Assembly (NCBI GenBank): GCA_018663505.1
Contig: JABJQG010000045.1
Span: 1 to 57,158, forward strand
Direction of reading: 5' to 3'
DNA: 57,158 nucleotides
Source of the DNA: Pseudobdellovibrionaceae bacterium
GTDB taxonomy: Bacteria; Bdellovibrionota; Bdellovibrionia; Bdellovibrionales; UBA1609
Part shown: positions 35,843 to 45,700 of the stretch, in pieces
How positions within the stretch are numbered: the first letter of the stretch is position 1
Layout of the letters: each line of letters opens with the position of its first letter
Program-made: the position numbers and the translations under genes
The notes under the pieces: model-generated
The model's input: only the letters and a program-made list of their open reading frames with translations
Database searches by the model: none
Told to the model about the DNA's origin: nothing

Positions 35843-36589
35843 ATGAAAACAAAAAATAAAATAGTATCGGCAATACTTGGCTTAGCAATGACAACATTAG
35901 TAGCTTGCGGTGGAGGCGGCGGTGGCACTAGCACTGGCGGAGTTTATTTCACACATGCAGAACTGGCAGATGAGTTTGTTTATCGCCTGAACATTGATTT
36001 AGGTTATGATGTTGAGTTGGTAAAGACGAATACAAAACAGTATGACTACATTGTTGTGTATGATTATGATTTAGATACATACGACGCTTATGATCTAACA
36101 TTCTATAATCCTGGAGAAGATTTATCTTATTACCTAGCTGATAATGATCCGTTTTTCTATTATGACCTAGACTATGATTTATCTTCTAATGTTTACACTG
36201 ACTTTTATTCTGGATATCAATTTTCTAGAGTAGCAATGACTTCTCAAGATTCTAGAAAAGCCAATGCGTTAGTGGAGCAACTTAAAATTGATAAAGCTAA
36301 AGAAGTTCTTTCAATCGAGTTCGGTTTAACACAAGACAGAGCACAAGAAGTTGCTAGCCTTGCAGTTCAATTAAACTCCATGGATAAATCACACTTAACA
36401 ATTGCTGAGTACAACCGATTCTCAGAAGCTATAGTAGGGTCTTCAATTGATGAACTGAAAGATGCCGCTTTAGCACAAATGGAAGGTAACAACGGCCTAA
36501 TGCAAGATGCTTACACCAAAGCAGCCACTGTAAACGGTTCGTCTAAATCACACATGAAGAAACTAGTTGATTCCTTAATGATGAAGTAA
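35843..36589 (+). CDS. Lipoprotein with Tyr/Asp-rich N-terminal half, unknown function
   Basis: 248 residues with lipobox LVAC (Cys22) followed by GGGGGG. Residues 55-125 are strikingly rich in Tyr and Asp (YDYDLDTYDAYDLTFY and similar runs), suggesting a calcium-binding or surface-adhesive segment, or simply low complexity. Residues 130-248 are helical, with no known motif. An unusually strong GGGGGGA ribosome site precedes the ATG, so high expression is likely. A clear intrinsic terminator follows at 36624. I do not recognise a family. Confidence 0.7.
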   Translation: MKTKNKIVSAILGLAMTTLVACGGGGGGTSTGGVYFTHAELADEFVYRLNIDLGYDVELVKTNTKQYDYIVVYDYDLDTYDAYDLTFYNPGEDLSYYLADNDPFFYYDLDYDLSSNVYTDFYSGYQFSRVAMTSQDSRKANALVEQLKIDKAKEVLSIEFGLTQDRAQEVASLAVQLNSMDKSHLTIAEYNRFSEAIVGSSIDELKDAALAQMEGNNGLMQDAYTKAATVNGSSKSHMKKLVDSLMMK

Positions 36590-36623
36590 AAAAGAAGTAG
36601 TAAAAAATCCCAATGTTTGTTTC

Positions 36624-36647
36624 AGCCCGCGAAAGCGGGTTTTTTTT
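36624..36647 (+). terminator. Intrinsic terminator
   Basis: CCCGC (36626-36630), GAAA loop, GCGGG (36635-36639), then eight T. It lies 35 nt after the lipoprotein stop. Confidence 0.9.
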
Positions 36648-36719
36648 AGTTGAAACAACATTACAAATTATACTTTTGTCTAAAAAGGGTATTTTTACAC
36701 AGTTAAGTAGAGCCCTGTG

Positions 36720-36746
36720 TTGCTGAATATGATGCAAGAATATACT
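36720..36746 (+). promoter_or_regulatory. Possible promoter giving a leaderless transcript
   Basis: TTGCTG at 36720 and TATACT at 36741-36746, spaced by about 15 nt, would start RNA within a few nt of the ATG at 36755. That ATG has no ribosome site. The short spacer lowers confidence. Confidence 0.3.
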
Positions 36747-36754
36747 TTAACAAT

Positions 36755-38173
36755 ATGAAGAAAAAAAACTTAATCATTATGTTATTCTCTTTTATTCTAT
36801 TAACTCTTTTAACTGGTTGTGACCAGTGTGGCGACTCCATATTTAACAGAGTGGCTCGCGGTTTTAGCAAAGAGGCCTCACAGTGTTCTACGTCCAGTAC
36901 GCCTACTCCTGAGGAAAGTGTTACGCTAGAAATTTCTGTGACGAAACCTGTATCCTCTCGCACTATTTGGGTTGATGATGAGGTTTCTAAAAGAACAATA
37001 AGTTTTACTCACAATGGCGACTCTTTAAGCTGTTCACGCGATGGAGGAACTTCTTTTGGATCTTGTGATAGTGCCTCTTCGTTAATTTGGTTAACTGCTG
37101 ATTATAGCAGTCAGCATGTGATTAAAGTGGAAACCACAGATGGACAAAGTGAGACTTATAGTTTTATACCATCAACGGACTACCCTGGCGTGAGTTTTGT
37201 GAGCTGTGATAGCGAGGAAGATGGTACAAATGCTGAGTTTGATCAATTCACCAGTGCGCATTTAGGAGTTGCCAATAAGGTTATCTGTATTTCTGATGCC
37301 GTTACGATTTCAAACTCAGCTATTATTCTAGACACGGCAATGGTATTCACGGCCAACGACATTACTTTAATAGCTCGAGAAGGCCAAACCGCTACATTTT
37401 ATGGAAATAGAGCTACAGGAACATCTGACCAACAATCTATTTTTACAGCTTCAGGTATTTCCGGAGTGAGATTGGTTGGATTAAATATTGAATCCTCCTC
37501 AGGCGGGTCAAGCTGGATGCTAAGAGCAAATACATCAAGTGAGGACATTCAAGTTATAGATTCAGTTTTAACTAATTCAGTGAGCACGGGGGCTCATTGG
37601 TTTATCTATGTGACCGGATCAAGTGGCAATACAACACCCATACAAATTATCAGGTCAACACTTACAGCTGATGAGGCAAAAACAGCAGTTTTTGTAAGTT
37701 CAGGTACAGCTACTATTTCTAATTCAATTATTAATACTAAATACCGTGGGGTTCATGTTTCCATTGGTTCCACAGCAAATATAAATAATACCACAGTCAC
37801 TTGTACCAGTACTGATGCTTCTGATTACCCTGTATATATTTATAGAGGAACGGCAAATATAAATGATTCAACAATCAATGATGGTTGTGGTAACGGGGCT
37901 GTAGCTCTTGATGATAATAACTTTGCCACATCTACAGCTACAATGGAAGGAACTCTAATAAAGCGAACAACAAATGCCAGCGGTAATACTAGTGCTGCTC
38001 TAGTTGCATTGGGTTCCAATACTATGAATTTTAACTCAACAAGTAACCAAAATCGTATTTGTAATGAATCCGGTTCCTCAGAAGATTTCACAGCAGTTTC
38101 GTCTGGCACATTTGGAGGAACCTGGGTTGACGCAAGTCAACTTAATGGCGGGGTTCTGGCTGATTGCCCTTAG
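36755..38173 (+). CDS. Lipoprotein with right-handed beta-helix-type repeats
   Basis: 472 residues with lipobox LTGC. Residues 45-135 look Ig-like. From about 190 on, repeated short strands such as ISGVRLVGLNIES, ATISNSIINTKYRGVHVS, TANINNTTVTC and TANINDSTIND show the pattern of a right-handed parallel beta-helix, as in pectate-lyase-fold and adhesin proteins. No catalytic motif is evident, so binding to a surface or glycan is likelier than lyase activity. No ribosome site precedes the ATG. The next lipoprotein gene begins 63 nt later with its own site. Confidence 0.7.
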   Translation: MKKKNLIIMLFSFILLTLLTGCDQCGDSIFNRVARGFSKEASQCSTSSTPTPEESVTLEISVTKPVSSRTIWVDDEVSKRTISFTHNGDSLSCSRDGGTSFGSCDSASSLIWLTADYSSQHVIKVETTDGQSETYSFIPSTDYPGVSFVSCDSEEDGTNAEFDQFTSAHLGVANKVICISDAVTISNSAIILDTAMVFTANDITLIAREGQTATFYGNRATGTSDQQSIFTASGISGVRLVGLNIESSSGGSSWMLRANTSSEDIQVIDSVLTNSVSTGAHWFIYVTGSSGNTTPIQIIRSTLTADEAKTAVFVSSGTATISNSIINTKYRGVHVSIGSTANINNTTVTCTSTDASDYPVYIYRGTANINDSTINDGCGNGAVALDDNNFATSTATMEGTLIKRTTNASGNTSAALVALGSNTMNFNSTSNQNRICNESGSSEDFTAVSSGTFGGTWVDASQLNGGVLADCP

Positions 38174-38236
38174 GCGATCTCACTTATTTTTAAGTTGTAA
38201 AATAGATTTTTGACGAATTAAATTAAAGGACGGTCA

Positions 38237-38887
38237 ATGATGTTAAAATTCAATGTAAAAAACCTTTTTATAGCTGCTCTTGGAATCATAGTTTTATTTT
38301 TAACTTCTTGTGGATTTTTTATAGATGATTCCTCTCCTTCTGCTGACCATAAGGATCCACCAAAAAAAGTTTCTCAATGTGAACTGTTGGGAAATACGCC
38401 TCGAGAAAATAACTTCGAAAAATTTGTGTCTATAGAACGTCATTTTCAAAGAACGCTTAGGTATGACTGCAACAATAAGTTAATTTCTGATGAGTTAGAG
38501 ACAGTTAAGAGCCCTAGAGCTGAAGTGCACATAAAAAGGTTTGAAAAACATGAAATTCCAGAAAATTATGAATTTACTCCAAAATGGAATGTATATAACC
38601 GTAGAACCTGTGGAGCTAGTGGAGCCTATTCTGCTAGTAGAGATTTTTTAGCAATGGGTTTAGATGTGGATATGGCCTCAGCGCTTTTTACTTTCAGAGT
38701 GGATGCTGGGGAGAATCTAATAGATTATGATTTTACAATATGTGAAGAGTATAATGAAAATAATGAATGTGTATCAAATTTATTTGAATATAAGGGAACT
38801 ATGATTCTGTATGTGGATTACGTAGAGAAGACGCTTGAGGAAGATAGAATAATAAATGGCACCTGTCCTGAGCCCGAGAGTAATTAA
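38237..38887 (+). CDS. Lipoprotein of unknown function
   Basis: 216 residues with lipobox LTSC and an acidic/Pro linker (DDSSPSADHKDPPKK). Six cysteines are spread through the mature part. The sequence is mixed strand and helix with no recognisable domain. AAAGGA lies before paired ATG codons at 38237 and 38240; either may be used. It is the last of three consecutive lipoprotein genes, which may form a surface-protein locus. Confidence 0.65.
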   Translation: MMLKFNVKNLFIAALGIIVLFLTSCGFFIDDSSPSADHKDPPKKVSQCELLGNTPRENNFEKFVSIERHFQRTLRYDCNNKLISDELETVKSPRAEVHIKRFEKHEIPENYEFTPKWNVYNRRTCGASGAYSASRDFLAMGLDVDMASALFTFRVDAGENLIDYDFTICEEYNENNECVSNLFEYKGTMILYVDYVEKTLEEDRIINGTCPEPESN

Positions 38888-38982
38888 ATTAGTTTGAAAT
38901 TATCTGTAAAAGCTGGGATTTAACTCTGTAGACCTCAAAATAAGCTTTTATTTGGTCAAACAATTTGTAGAATAATGACACA

Positions 38983-39012
38983 TCTATCACACAGTCGTCT
39001 ATCAAACTGTCG
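38983..39012. repeat. 15-bp tandem direct repeat
   Basis: TCTATCACACAGTCG (38983-38997) is followed immediately by TCTATCAAACTGTCG (38998-39012), with two mismatches. A third, weaker copy leads into the palindrome at 39025. Confidence 0.5.
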
Positions 39013-39024
39013 CCTCAATCACAT

Positions 39025-39053
39025 TGTCATCCTTCGCTACGCTCAAAATGACA
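39025..39053. repeat. Palindromic repeat in the convergent gap
   Basis: TGTCAT (39025-39030) and ATGACA (39048-39053) flank CCTTCGCTACGCTC. The motif GTCATCCTTCGCTACGCTC resembles dispersed palindromes seen in several bacterial genomes. It sits between convergent genes and may aid termination. Confidence 0.5.
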
Positions 39054-39154
39054 GCTAAGTGTATTAACCTATTTTTCACGTTGCATGACAAAATATAAAC
39101 TTCATTTTAAAAATGTAAGATCAAGTATGAGTCGCTACAAGTAATCGCTACTGT

Positions 39155-42100
39155 TTAATCCCCAATAGGTATTGCTTTAATATTCCAATTCTCACCCTGG
39201 CGACAAAGAAACATCATGTTAGCAACTCCATCATTATTTACAGGCTTTGGATTCATAGCTAAACACTCTTTGGGTGCTTGAATATTTAGGTGGATAGGTG
39301 CCACAAGTTTATCTTCCCTATAAGTCCAAATAAAGTAATGCCCTTTTTTTAAGGAGGAGTTATCTACTATTAGTGCTGGTTCAAATTCATTGTTAGACCC
39401 TTGATAACGAATGGATTTAAAGTGCTGCAAGTTTTTAATATCTAATAAATCATAACTATATAGATTTATGGGTTTGTAGAAACGTTGGCTGCTGATACTC
39501 CCATCAGAAAGTACTTTATCTTTTGTGAGAGATATTTCTGAAAATGATTGGGCAAAGTTATAATAATGGGATTCATTGGCAGAGGGACGCTTTACAAAAC
39601 TACCTAGGTCATGGGCTTGAGATTCAAAATACAAAGTTTCTTTGATTTCTTTTCTAGTAATTGAAAAACTATCTAAACGATGAAGTAAATGTTCATTGTC
39701 ATCACTAGTATAGGAGCGCAAAAAGTGTGAGTAAGATTGTTTGTCGGGAGACAGGTATGCCACTGAGCCACGGATATAGTTTTGTTCTACTTGTGGAAAG
39801 TAGTGTTCTCCCATTTTGCCCATATATTTATTTGATTGTTTATTTAAGCTGATAGAGGGGCGGAAATTCTGACATTTAGGGTATAATGTCATTTTGTTAT
39901 ATCGTTGGTTTACGTACTTTACAGTATAGCTGTTATCTTCCAGTGATTTTGGAGTAAAGGTCATAATCAGAGTATTTTTAAGTTCTTTACAATAAAAATG
40001 CAGAGAATGTCTTGAAATACTTAAGTAAATTTGAAATTCATTGCGTTTAATTTGTTCTGGAGACTGGTTAAGTAATTGTATTGGGGACACTTGTTGGCGA
40101 TCCAGTAGGAACCCATATTTTAAACGCTTGTTTTTTTTAAGTTCAGCTTCCACTTTTAACCTTAGGGTTTTAATAAAAGGTTGGTTAAAAATGTAGTCCA
40201 TATGAAATTGAACTTGGTTATTTTCATCTCTTTTGGGTTTAAAAATTAAAATAGACTCTTCAGGTCTAAGTATAGAAAGGTCATCAAGAGTCATTTTATT
40301 CTTATTATCAGGAATTAAGTGAGCCTGAAATAAAATTGGGATCATAACTTTTGTATTTTCAAAAACATGGGGGATAAAGCTGAATTTATAGTTTTGATAC
40401 AGTTGAATGTTTATTTCTTGTCCCAAAAAAGGAATTTTTGCTGCTTCGCCTTCTTGGATAGGTCCATCCAGTGGTGATAGATTATGATCTAAGTAATAAA
40501 AATATCTGCGGGCATAATCAGGTGACCCATTCTCTTTAAGTTTGATATTCAGGTAAGAGATGAAGTAGTCATTTTTGCCATCAAAATTTAGATCAAGTTT
40601 TTGAATTTTAGGTTGTAAATAATAAGGATTATCATCGTACACATAGGCATTAGGTAGCTCTATTTTTTTAACAAAAGATAGCTTCCCAGCAATTTTTTTG
40701 AAAAAATACACACTTTGAGTGGTGATATCATCGGTGACTGTTCCTTGAATGACACTATAATAATCAGGAAATTCAGTAGAGGGTGTTTCTGGTTTGATTT
40801 CTTTGATTAATATTTGTCCAGCAGGTCTTTTGAAATTATATTTGTTAAAAAAAACAGAGACCTCAGTTGGTTTAACTATGGGTACTGTAGATACCTGTGT
40901 TGTGGTTAGCTCATTTAAGGGAAGAAATGCCTCAATTTCGTGTTTGAATACTTTACTTCGATTTGCACTACTCACTAAAACATGAATTGGGATGGATTTG
41001 TGAGATCTTAAATCATTCATAAGAATCTCCACGCCTACACTCAGTTCAAAAAAAGCATCCCATTGGGAGAAACTAAACTCATGTTTCTCTATTGTTACGT
41101 TTTCACTAGGACTTGAAATGCTAATTTTAACATCATTGGTGCCTATTCCAAAATTTTTAAAAGCTAAAGGAAAGCTCACTGTTCCTGAGTTCTCTGTAAC
41201 TAGATTTAATGGGAGATCAAGAATCTCTTTAAAAATAGGTTCGATATTCTCTTCAGTTAGGGGCTTGTCTATACCCTTAAGAGAAAGAAGACCATTTTTA
41301 GCGTAGAACACTTCAGATTCTGATTTGTTTTTAACGGGAGCTGTAGATCGAGTGAGGTAAGCCATAACCTCAGCATTTGAAAGGTGTTTATTACGTTCTT
41401 TATTATAGTGGATACCCTTTATTGCTGAGACCACAGCTGCGGTGATGGGTGCAGATTGGCTAGTACCAGACATTATTTCTAAGCCTGTTTGGTTGTAGAG
41501 TTGATTTTTCCATAGTGATTTTAATTGAGGAAACAGGCTAAGTATTTGTTGTCCTGGGGCTAATAAATTGACTTGCCCACCATAGTTTGAAAAATCAGAA
41601 TAATATCCAGAGTTGTCTACGGAGCCTACGCACAAAACCCCTTTGATGTGGCAGGGATCAAGTTTAATATTTGTCCGATTATTTCCAGCCGCAACCACAA
41701 TGAATATATTTTGATCAATCGCCTTTTCAATGGCAGCTTTTAACTGATCCTGTGTTGCTTTAGAAACAGCATTTCGTGGCCAGGCTAAACTTAGGTTGAT
41801 TACATTTACCACATTCTCATCAGAGTTTGGTTTTTTTAAGTCTATGGCATAGTTAATTGCTTTAATAATTCTTTGGGCAGAGCCCTCTAGTGAGAACTCT
41901 ACTAAAAGAGCTTCTTCTCGGGGGTTGAGATCCTTGCTGGTGTTTTGCTGTTTGGCTCTTGCTAACCTTAGGGCCTTAAAATTAGCCTCAGATAAACTTC
42001 GGTTAACTCTCAAAGGTAATACTTTAATACGGTTTGATAGAGAGGTAATAAATTTATTATTTCCTTTTTTTGCTGCAATAAGACCTGCCACATGAGTACC

Positions 42101-42784
42101 ATGTCCATGATCATCATCGATACGATTACTGCCGGGATATATTTTCTCAGGTTCTGTGGGTTCAGGATTTTCACGAGGAGGGCGAGTCCTTGCATTACTA
42201 TTTCTAGGTTCTCTTTGCCTGGAGGCCCGATCTCTTCGTGGTCGTTTTTTCGTTGGAGCGAATTCTTGAGTAAAGTTCCACCCCATGCAATCGCCCACAA
42301 AACCATTACCATCTCGGTCCTCTGTGGCTTTGGGATTGATTTCATCCTCGTCACACTCAATTTCATTTTTGTAGTAATTCAAATCAGGGTGTTTTGGGTC
42401 AGCACCTCTATCAATCACAGCAACCACAATATCAGTTTTCATAAGTGCATCAATTTTTTTGTATACAAATCTCCAGCCAATGTCAGCGTCACTTTGCTTG
42501 TCTTGATTAATAACACATTGTTGTTGTGAATCTTCAGGAGCAGGGTAAATAAGTCCATGTAAGTCATAGTGAACAAGGTCATTGAGCTCATCTTTTATAA
42601 GCTGCCCATTGTTTCTTAAATACCACTGCATGGAAAACTTAGGGTCATTCACATCTGGTGTACAATATTTTACAGGAGAAATAATGTGTCTAGATTGCAC
42701 AGTGAGTGCATTTGGATGGTACTCATTAGCTGCACTTTGAAGTCCGAAAAATATAAAAAATAGAACTAAAATATTTATTTTCAT
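39155..42784 (-). CDS. Subtilisin-like (S8) secreted serine protease with Arg-rich insert
   Basis: 1209 residues with a signal peptide (cleaved near QSAA). The S8 triad is complete: Asp125 in VAVIDRGADP, His228 in DDDHGHGTHVAG and Ser442 in SGTSQSAP; the oxyanion Asn is in VVAAGNN. Between Asp and His lies an insert of about 40 residues that is Arg/Pro-rich (about 178-214), a likely autocleavage or surface-loop site. Residues 460-1209 contain a beta domain and DLNFDGKNDYF, an FG-GAP-like calcium motif. The start overlaps the upstream stop as TAATG, with GAGG before it, so I rejected the longer frame from 42805. It is the last gene of the operon that begins with tadC. Confidence 0.85.
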   Translation of the reverse strand: MKINILVLFFIFFGLQSAANEYHPNALTVQSRHIISPVKYCTPDVNDPKFSMQWYLRNNGQLIKDELNDLVHYDLHGLIYPAPEDSQQQCVINQDKQSDADIGWRFVYKKIDALMKTDIVVAVIDRGADPKHPDLNYYKNEIECDEDEINPKATEDRDGNGFVGDCMGWNFTQEFAPTKKRPRRDRASRQREPRNSNARTRPPRENPEPTEPEKIYPGSNRIDDDHGHGTHVAGLIAAKKGNNKFITSLSNRIKVLPLRVNRSLSEANFKALRLARAKQQNTSKDLNPREEALLVEFSLEGSAQRIIKAINYAIDLKKPNSDENVVNVINLSLAWPRNAVSKATQDQLKAAIEKAIDQNIFIVVAAGNNRTNIKLDPCHIKGVLCVGSVDNSGYYSDFSNYGGQVNLLAPGQQILSLFPQLKSLWKNQLYNQTGLEIMSGTSQSAPITAAVVSAIKGIHYNKERNKHLSNAEVMAYLTRSTAPVKNKSESEVFYAKNGLLSLKGIDKPLTEENIEPIFKEILDLPLNLVTENSGTVSFPLAFKNFGIGTNDVKISISSPSENVTIEKHEFSFSQWDAFFELSVGVEILMNDLRSHKSIPIHVLVSSANRSKVFKHEIEAFLPLNELTTTQVSTVPIVKPTEVSVFFNKYNFKRPAGQILIKEIKPETPSTEFPDYYSVIQGTVTDDITTQSVYFFKKIAGKLSFVKKIELPNAYVYDDNPYYLQPKIQKLDLNFDGKNDYFISYLNIKLKENGSPDYARRYFYYLDHNLSPLDGPIQEGEAAKIPFLGQEINIQLYQNYKFSFIPHVFENTKVMIPILFQAHLIPDNKNKMTLDDLSILRPEESILIFKPKRDENNQVQFHMDYIFNQPFIKTLRLKVEAELKKNKRLKYGFLLDRQQVSPIQLLNQSPEQIKRNEFQIYLSISRHSLHFYCKELKNTLIMTFTPKSLEDNSYTVKYVNQRYNKMTLYPKCQNFRPSISLNKQSNKYMGKMGEHYFPQVEQNYIRGSVAYLSPDKQSYSHFLRSYTSDDNEHLLHRLDSFSITRKEIKETLYFESQAHDLGSFVKRPSANESHYYNFAQSFSEISLTKDKVLSDGSISSQRFYKPINLYSYDLLDIKNLQHFKSIRYQGSNNEFEPALIVDNSSLKKGHYFIWTYREDKLVAPIHLNIQAPKECLAMNPKPVNNDGVANMMFLCRQGENWNIKAIPIGD

Positions 42785-45700
42785 TATAGTTGCCTCATTA
42801 ACCAATAAACAAAAAACTCACCTTCGTTCACTTGCAGATCATTTTTTAGTTTATCCACAGGTCCCAATAGCTTCTTTTTAGTGGAAGAGATAACTCCTCT
42901 GTGGTTAGACTGCTCAACGGACACTAAGGGTTCCGCAGAGTTTGATCGTTCATCATTTTTAAAAAATCCTGTGGCACTGCCTCGGGCATAATAATTTGCT
43001 TTTGAGTTTAATAGTTTAGTGAAACCATCAAAATCTAGAAGTAAATTACAAAGATCCACTAAGTCACGTAATGCAGTTGTTCTTTTTCTAATTGAGAGAG
43101 TCTCATTTTTATAGATACGTTTTAAGTGTGCAATGACCTTGAGGTAACCTAAATTAGAACGAGCAATTTTTCGTTCAGTGGATGTGATTTTTTTATGTAG
43201 AACTTTATCTACATATCTTTCAGCAATATTTGCATCAAAGAAATACTTTCCATAAATCTTAAGGATGGCGTGTTCCTGTGAGCTATTTTCAAGAATTAAT
43301 TTCTTAATTTTTTCCGCTGATGCATTTACAATATTCATTAGTCCACGGTTGCTAATATACAAGTTTGCATCAAAACTATAAAGCTGTAATTTATCAAATC
43401 CTATAAATTGTTGTTCAGTAAAAAAATCAACAGTGTTAGTTTCAGCAAATAGGGGGTTGATTTCATCTTTAAGTAAGCTAGGGATACTAGTTCGTTTGGC
43501 ATTCCATCCCTTCCAACGGTGATGGATATTTAGTTGTTGATTTAAAAGTATATCTCCAGCTTCATTCAGATTAATATCTAAGATTACATTTCGAGAATAG
43601 GACTTTCCGAATATAGTATTGCCTGGGTTACCATTATTAAAACTGGAAAAATGAATATCTTCATTGCCATTTTTTTGCACTAAGTAATTGAGTGTATCAA
43701 AAGCCACCCTTTCGTAATTGACTCCGGTTCTTTTTCCAGAGCTATTACGCACAAGTTTAAAGTTTTGCCCCTCAGGGTAGGCTGGGGCTGCAGGAACTGG
43801 TGGGATAAAAATATCAATATCATCATAGGTTTTTAAATTGAACCATTCGAAAAATAAGAATTTGCTTTGGTGAATATTTTGATTGAAGTCATGTTTAACA
43901 ACCATGGGGTAATTATAGTTTTCACTGAGGTTTTTATTTAAGTTTCTATTAGGATAAAATACTCCAGGTCCATCAAGAGCACTATTAACTGCCATTACAG
44001 CATTAAAGTAATTATTATTCACCCTTTCATACTGTTTTATAGTAGGTGGTTCACCATTTTCACTTTCTACCACCTCCTCTTCTAAATTGTATTTAGGATT
44101 TATATTGTAATTGTAGATCTTAGTTTCGGAATCACCAAAATTAGTATCAAATTTATAACTTAAGATAGGTATAAATTTACGCAAATTAAATCCCACACCA
44201 TAGTCACGAGTTCCGGCATCACTAGAGTATACCTGAAAGAGATTTTGAGATTTTCGGAAAATGTGAATCCTAGAGTGTTCAATTTTCTGTGTATTAAATA
44301 TGATTTGTGGAATAAACCCACTGCCTAAGATCTGTTGGTAGGAAAAATTTAAACGAGGACCATATTGAGTGGTAGCAATAAAAGACTCATTCACTTTCAA
44401 ATGCTCATTGAGCAGCTGAAACATTTGGTCGGCCTCATAACGTTTTTCTGAAACATGAATAACCACTGGTTTATTATCTTTGTCTACTCCATCAGGTTCT
44501 TCGATGGGGTTGTTTGTTATTTCATTATTCTCATCATAGCTAAATGCTGTTCCACGAAGGTCGCTCAGTTCACTAATTTTTTTGCCAGAACGAGATCGAA
44601 TTTTATCCACTCTGTAGGTGAGCTTATCAAGAATACTCTTCACAAAGATATTACTAAAATCCTCTTCAAGAACTGCACTCAAACAGGGTTTTTGCTCTTT
44701 CTCTAGTTTTTCATTTAAAGCAAGTCTTCTGGGTAAACTGTCACAATTTACGGGTTTGATGTGAGTATACCTTCTGGAATAGGTTAAATCAAAGCCACCG
44801 GAGGCTGACTCATTAAAGGGGAGCCCGTGAACCCCTAAGTACTTACCAAAAGATATTGAAAGTCCAAAGGTATCTGCAATTTGTATAGGGTGGGAGTTTC
44901 CTTGGTAACTGCCAATAATGAGATCTCTTGATATGATGGGGGCGATTGAGTACTGGTTGTCACTCCAGAAATCCACTGGGATTTTTAATAGAGCATTGTT
45001 TTCAAACAAATAGTCCAGCTGTCTTCTACCTAAAGCGTCGTTGTGGTCTTCTATGAGTTTAGACGTGTCAGTTTTTAAGCTTTTGTTAAATTTAATCAGG
45101 CCATTGGAAATTAAGTTACTGATGCCTTTTGACTTCAGATAAAACATGATTTCATCAAAGGAAATGGGGGACTCTAAGAAACTTTTTGAAAATCTATTGC
45201 TATAGCCTACCCACCATTGTTTTGGATCTATATAGGGGTTGTTGGTCTTCTGTGATTTTATACTACAAACACCTGGTTGATAGGTTTCTTCAGGGGTTAT
45301 TAGGGTGAGCACACCATTTTTTAACAGACCGCTTTGTTTATCTGAAACAAATGTATTCACACGGAAGCCAGGAGAGTTTTCATCCTTGCAGTATGAAGGG
45401 CTAGGTTCGTAGGATGGGACTTCAGAGCATTCTTTTTTTAGCAGCACATCATAATAAAAATTTCTGCGTCCAATTAATTTCTCAATAAGAATTTTATCAA
45501 TAGGCTTTGAACCATTAACCACAGGATAGTAGGATTGATTAATAATATCTTGATAGTCTTCTCTAGATAATTGGGCTATACGTCTAAACACCCAACGTAA
45601 GTCACTAATGTTGGGATCAAAACTATCTTGGTAACGTCTGAGTGGCAAAAGTAGGTTGTCATCCTGTATACGCCCAGGTGTATAGGTAAATTTATTCACA

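Noticed and set aside
42010-42529. Open frames overlapping the subtilisin gene on both strands
   Set aside because: They arise from the Arg/Pro-rich insert; the S8 triad defines the real frame.
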